From: a bacterium
GTDB taxonomy: Bacteria; SZUA-79; Acidulodesulfobacterales; Acidulodesulfobacteraceae
Direction: 5' to 3'
Assembly (NCBI GenBank): GCA_021813595.1
Contig: JAKAKF010000096.1
Location: 1 to 7,838, forward strand
DNA length: 7,838 nucleotides
A program made the translations under genes and the position numbers. The first letter of the stretch is position 1. Every line of letters starts with the position of its first letter. Of this stretch, positions 4,945-7,838 are shown piece after piece. A model generated the notes under the pieces. It worked only from the letters and a program-made list of their open reading frames with translations, was not told the origin of the DNA and made no database searches.

Positions 4945-6555
4945 ATGGAAAAATTAGGCGAAATTTTAGTGAGGAAAGGGCTCATTACGGAAGATGTCGT
5001 TAAAGACGTCTTGACTGAGCAGGAACTTTCCTTAAAAAAGTTCGGCGAGATTTTAATAGAAAAATCCCTTATCGAAGAGACCGTTCTTATTAAAATTATA
5101 GCCGAGCAGTCCGGCTATGGATTTATAGACGATTTTACGGGAGCGGAACTTCTTAACGAAAAGCCGGACGAATTTTACTGGAAAAACTGTTGCGCTTTGA
5201 TTAAAACCGGTACGGGCGTTAAATTCGCTTTCAATACGAATAATCAGGAAATTAATTCTTATATAACGCTTTTAGCTTTAAAGAATATCGAAATAGTTTT
5301 AAGTTCGAAAGAACGTATCTACGGATTTTTGTCCGAAAAAACCGAACTTAAAACTCCGGCTGGAGAAGAAAACGCAAGCAAAGAAATCGACAATGCTTTA
5401 GAAATAGCCATACTTAAAAAATCGTCTAATGTAAGAATTAAGAAGAGCCTTACGTCCTATCTGATTTTAGTCGATACCGATCTTGGAGTCGAAATAATTA
5501 AAGCTTTTTCCGTTAATGTAGGCGAAAGGCTTATTAATATAGTGGCCGAGCGCTGCAAGGTTCAATTAAAGCAGCGCAGGTCTTTAGACGCGAAATTCAG
5601 TTACGAATCGGTTTTAAGCAAAAAAAAGATAGATATAAGGGTAGAATTTCTGCCGGTGGCGTCCCAGACGGACGAAAAAGACTATTTCGAAGCCGTTATG
5701 AGGCTTCACGGACTTAATTCTATACTCGATTTGAAAGCTTTAGGCTTCGAGGAAGAAGAAAGGCTTCTCTTAAGCGAAATTTTAACTTACGGTTCCGGTT
5801 TAGTTTTATCCGCCGGACCGACGGGGGCGGGTAAATCTACTACTTTTTACGCGATATTAAAAGAACTCGCCAAAAAAAGACTTCCTATCCTGACTATCGA
5901 AGACCCTGTAGAAATTAAACTAAACGAAATAAATATAACGCAAATGTCCGTCAATGATGAATTTCGTTATAATAACGCTTTAGTCGCGATGTTAAGGTGC
6001 GAGCCTAAAATAATCTTGGTCGGCGAAATCAGGGACGAAGAAACGGCGAAAGCGGTTATAAAAGCCGCGCAAACCGGGCATTTGGTTTTATCTACTATAC
6101 ATACGCAGAGCGCATTAAACATTTTATCGAGATTAAAAGGCACGGGTATTTTAGAAAACGAGTTTTTGGAAGTAATAAAATTTGCGACGAGCCAGAGGCT
6201 TTATCTGCCTTTATGTCCGCACTGCAAGGAAAAAAGAGAAATAAGTTCTTTTTCCAATAAAATATGGACAGAGTCTTTAAAGAGGCTCGGCGTGTACGAA
6301 TGGACGTCAGGGGAAGAAAATACCGAGCCTGCATACGCTTACGTTCCCGTAAGGGGGCAAAAATGCGACGCGTGTTTCGGAAACGGATATTTACCTAAAA
6401 AAGCTATCATAGAAATATTGCCGTTCAGAGAAGATACGATAGCGGCTATTAAGACCGGTAAAAAGATAAAATTTACGACTTTAAAAGATAAAGCGCTGAA
6501 GCTTTTTAAAGACGGAAAGATAGATGCCGTACAACTTTTTAACATAGCGGGGTAA
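4945..6555 (+). CDS. mshE: Pilus assembly ATPase (GspE/PilB/MshE family) with MshEN-type N-terminal domain
   Basis: A 536-residue hexameric motor ATPase on the cytoplasmic side. Residues 3-26 and 32-55 are two copies of the 24-residue MshEN motif (KLGEIL...Q26; KFGEIL...Q55) with a five-residue spacer, the arrangement that binds cyclic di-GMP in MshE. A GspE N2-like region follows to about 135. The motor has QRRSLDAKFSY (210-220), Walker A GPTGAGKSTT (291-300), Asp box TIEDPVEI (317-324), Walker B IILVGEIRDEE (356-366) and His box TGHLVLSTIHT (377-387). Two CxxC pairs, C424/C427 and C474/C477, form the zinc site. The ASDIH-like motif is degenerate (SSNVR, 160-164). PilT-type retraction ATPases lack the N-terminal domain and zinc site, so this is the extension motor. 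It starts three bases after the pilin stop with only a weak AGGG 12 bases upstream, so translation may depend on coupling. Symbol by domain and synteny. Confidence 0.93.
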   Translation: MEKLGEILVRKGLITEDVVKDVLTEQELSLKKFGEILIEKSLIEETVLIKIIAEQSGYGFIDDFTGAELLNEKPDEFYWKNCCALIKTGTGVKFAFNTNNQEINSYITLLALKNIEIVLSSKERIYGFLSEKTELKTPAGEENASKEIDNALEIAILKKSSNVRIKKSLTSYLILVDTDLGVEIIKAFSVNVGERLINIVAERCKVQLKQRRSLDAKFSYESVLSKKKIDIRVEFLPVASQTDEKDYFEAVMRLHGLNSILDLKALGFEEEERLLLSEILTYGSGLVLSAGPTGAGKSTTFYAILKELAKKRLPILTIEDPVEIKLNEINITQMSVNDEFRYNNALVAMLRCEPKIILVGEIRDEETAKAVIKAAQTGHLVLSTIHTQSALNILSRLKGTGILENEFLEVIKFATSQRLYLPLCPHCKEKREISSFSNKIWTESLKRLGVYEWTSGEENTEPAYAYVPVRGQKCDACFGNGYLPKKAIIEILPFREDTIAAIKTGKKIKFTTLKDKALKLFKDGKIDAVQLFNIAG

Positions 6556-6557
6556 AT

Positions 6558-7814
6558 ATGGAATTTTTAGCATTGGTGGGATTTAAAATAGTAAAAGAAA
6601 CCGGAGAAACGAAAGCCGAAGCGGAAAATAAGCTTTTAGATAAAGGCCTGGTTCCGTCTTTAATTATTAAGAATTTTTTTAAAAGGGACAGGCTGTTATC
6701 TAATAAAGAAGCTGCAAATTTCTTTGAATCGCTGACTTTTTTATTCAGATCTACCGGTTCTATGACTAAATCCCTAAAATTCTTAGAAGACAGATACGAC
6801 AAGACGAAAGTAAAATTTCATTATAACAGCAAGTTAAAAGATTTTATCAGCACCGAATTCAGAAAATATTTAACCGAAAAGTATAAGAAAAGATTAGAAC
6901 TTGCAAGAAATTTAAGGAGAAAGTTAGAATCGGGCTATACTTTATCCGGAGTTTTAAAAGAATATAAGTTCGACGAAATAGTTATAGGACTCGCTATGTC
7001 GGCGGAAACCGGAACCGGAGACTGGGTCGGAACTTTTAAGAAAATAACGGATTATTATACTACCAAAGAAAAGTATTCGAAAGGCCTCATAAAAGAATTA
7101 GCATATCCCGCGGTTTTACTTCTTGCGGCTTTCAGCGGATTTTTAGTGTTCGTATTCTACGTAATCCCGGCTTTCGATAAGTTTTTTTCGAGTTTCCCGA
7201 ACGTGCCGGCGGCTACTTTAATTACGCTTGGTTTTTTTATGAATATTAAGCGTTATTTTGCTTTATACGGACTCTTCATATTAGTAATAATAGGGGTTTT
7301 GGCTTATATCTGGCTTTCAAATTATAAAGACGTCCGCGGGGGTTTTTATAAGAAACTTGCGGCAACTCCCGGCATAGGATATTTTTTTAGGTTTTCTTAT
7401 TTAAAGTGGTATTTGTATGAATATAGTATTTTATTATCGGCCGGAAAAACCCACATGGCTATAGTTAAATATCTTTTAGATAACGCAAGAAACGATTTTT
7501 TTAAAGATAAATTTACGGTTATTTATTCATACTTGTCAAACGGTTCTACTCTTACGGAGAGTCTTAATGGTTCCGATTTATTGAGGCCGGAGGACTTAGA
7601 CAGGCTCTCTTCGGCCGAAGCCGGCGGGGGCATCGACGAGACGATGTTGTTGATATCCGAAGAATATGAAGAGGTAGTAAATTTACAGATGAAGCTTATC
7701 GGTAAACTTACTAATTATATAGTGCTTTTAATTATAGCCGGTTTTATTGTATTTATGTTCGGCGGAATTTATATTCCGATGTTGGAAGGCATGATGGGCA
7801 TGGCGGGAGGATGA
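6558..7814 (+). CDS. Inner-membrane platform protein, PilC/GspF/MshG family
   Basis: A 418-residue polytopic protein that organises the pilin-extraction platform and contacts the ATPase. Residues 1-35 are the N-terminal linker segment typical of the family. The first T2SSF domain spans about 50-190 (FFESLTFLFRSTGSMTKSL; GYTLSGVL; LAMSAETGTGDW), followed by membrane helix 1 (about 181-203). Helix 2 is at 232-253. The second T2SSF domain spans about 280-390 (YEYSILLSAGKTHMAIVKYL; NGSTLTESL; LSSAEAGGGIDETML), ending in helix 3 (about 385-408) and a Met/Gly-rich tail. The first domain carries a charged helical extension at about 80-122, longer than I expect for the family. It begins two bases after the ATPase stop, behind GCGGGG (6547-6552). 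Its stop overlaps an ATG (7811-7813) that opens only seven codons, so the four-base overlap is not by itself evidence of a following gene. Confidence 0.92.
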   Translation: MEFLALVGFKIVKETGETKAEAENKLLDKGLVPSLIIKNFFKRDRLLSNKEAANFFESLTFLFRSTGSMTKSLKFLEDRYDKTKVKFHYNSKLKDFISTEFRKYLTEKYKKRLELARNLRRKLESGYTLSGVLKEYKFDEIVIGLAMSAETGTGDWVGTFKKITDYYTTKEKYSKGLIKELAYPAVLLLAAFSGFLVFVFYVIPAFDKFFSSFPNVPAATLITLGFFMNIKRYFALYGLFILVIIGVLAYIWLSNYKDVRGGFYKKLAATPGIGYFFRFSYLKWYLYEYSILLSAGKTHMAIVKYLLDNARNDFFKDKFTVIYSYLSNGSTLTESLNGSDLLRPEDLDRLSSAEAGGGIDETMLLISEEYEEVVNLQMKLIGKLTNYIVLLIIAGFIVFMFGGIYIPMLEGMMGMAGG

Positions 7815-7838
7815 TTGCTATTATTCATAATTAATAAT
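7815..7838 (+). other. Possible first codons of a downstream gene (TTG start), cut by the window edge
   Basis: After the platform gene stop, the frame beginning at TTG 7815 stays open to the edge (L/M-L-L-F-I-I-N-N) and has GGGAGG at 7805-7810 four bases upstream. The other two + frames close within the window: the one opened by ATG 7811 meets tandem TAA TAA at 7832-7837, and the third meets TAA at 7828-7830. A hydrophobic N-terminus would suit a membrane or exported protein. Eight codons are too few to call a gene, and the true start may lie beyond the window. Confidence 0.2.

Noticed and set aside
5620..5627. Run of eight A in the ATPase gene as a possible slippage or phase-variation site
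   Set aside because: The frame is intact, Lys-rich AT-rich genes produce such runs by chance, and a second run of seven A occurs nearby at 5872-5878. No sign of a programmed frameshift.
175..7814. Type II secretion system
   Set aside because: GspL-, M-, C-, D-, E- and F-like parts are all present, but the secretin has the MshL/PilN layout, the pilin is large with a C-terminal cysteine pair, no GspH-K pseudopilins follow, and the order matches msh. Not fully excluded without a phylogeny.
6558..7814. PilT-like retraction ATPase or second motor
   Set aside because: Only one ATPase gene is in the window; this gene is a three-helix platform protein with no Walker motifs.
1..7838. CRISPR array, tRNA/rRNA, insertion sequence, att site or riboswitch
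   Set aside because: Nearly all of the window is continuous protein-coding sequence. I saw no spaced direct repeats, transposase motifs, tRNA-like cloverleaf or long non-coding leader.

Overview
The window is one continuous stretch of a co-directional (+ strand) operon for a type IV pilus-class assembly machine. Every junction is an overlap or a gap of ten bases or less, and no gene-free stretch exceeds 25 bases. The DNA is AT-rich with strong use of TTA, AAA, ATA and AGA codons. A secretin, signal peptides and a trans-envelope alignment complex imply a diderm (Gram-negative type) bacterium. Nothing here fixes the phylum. A low-GC deltaproteobacterial-type or similarly deep-branching lineage would fit, but that is a guess. 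The proteins look divergent from well-studied homologues.

Layout. 3-164: the C-terminal tail of an unidentified upstream gene cut by the window edge. 175-549: a small exported protein that is essentially one STN-type (secretin N0-like) domain; its start should be ATG 175, not the upstream TTG 136. 540-1586: a bitopic protein with a degenerate actin-like cytoplasmic half and a PilN-like periplasmic half (GspL/MshI/BfpC-like). 1583-2161: a PilO/GspM/MshJ-like protein. 2162-2878: a PilP/GspC/MshK-like protein. 2888-4381: an MshL/PilN-type secretin. 4390-4941: a type IV prepilin. 4945-6555: the assembly ATPase, with a twin-motif MshEN-type N-terminus, Walker motifs and a tetracysteine zinc site. 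6558-7814: the PilC/GspF/MshG-like inner-membrane platform. 7815-7838: the possible first codons of a further gene.

How they work together (inference from families). The prepilin is processed by a prepilin peptidase not encoded in the window. The ATPase and platform protein polymerise it. The three alignment proteins couple this inner-membrane motor to the secretin pore, and the stand-alone STN protein may act at the secretin's periplasmic entrance. The order matches the V. cholerae msh cluster (I-J-K-L ... E-G), with a pilin gene in place of mshM-mshN. No retraction ATPase, minor pilins or peptidase are visible. The machinery is a recognisable known class. The points most worth a second look are the predicted c-di-GMP-binding domain of the ATPase, the stand-alone STN protein, and the mixed MSHA/type IVb character.
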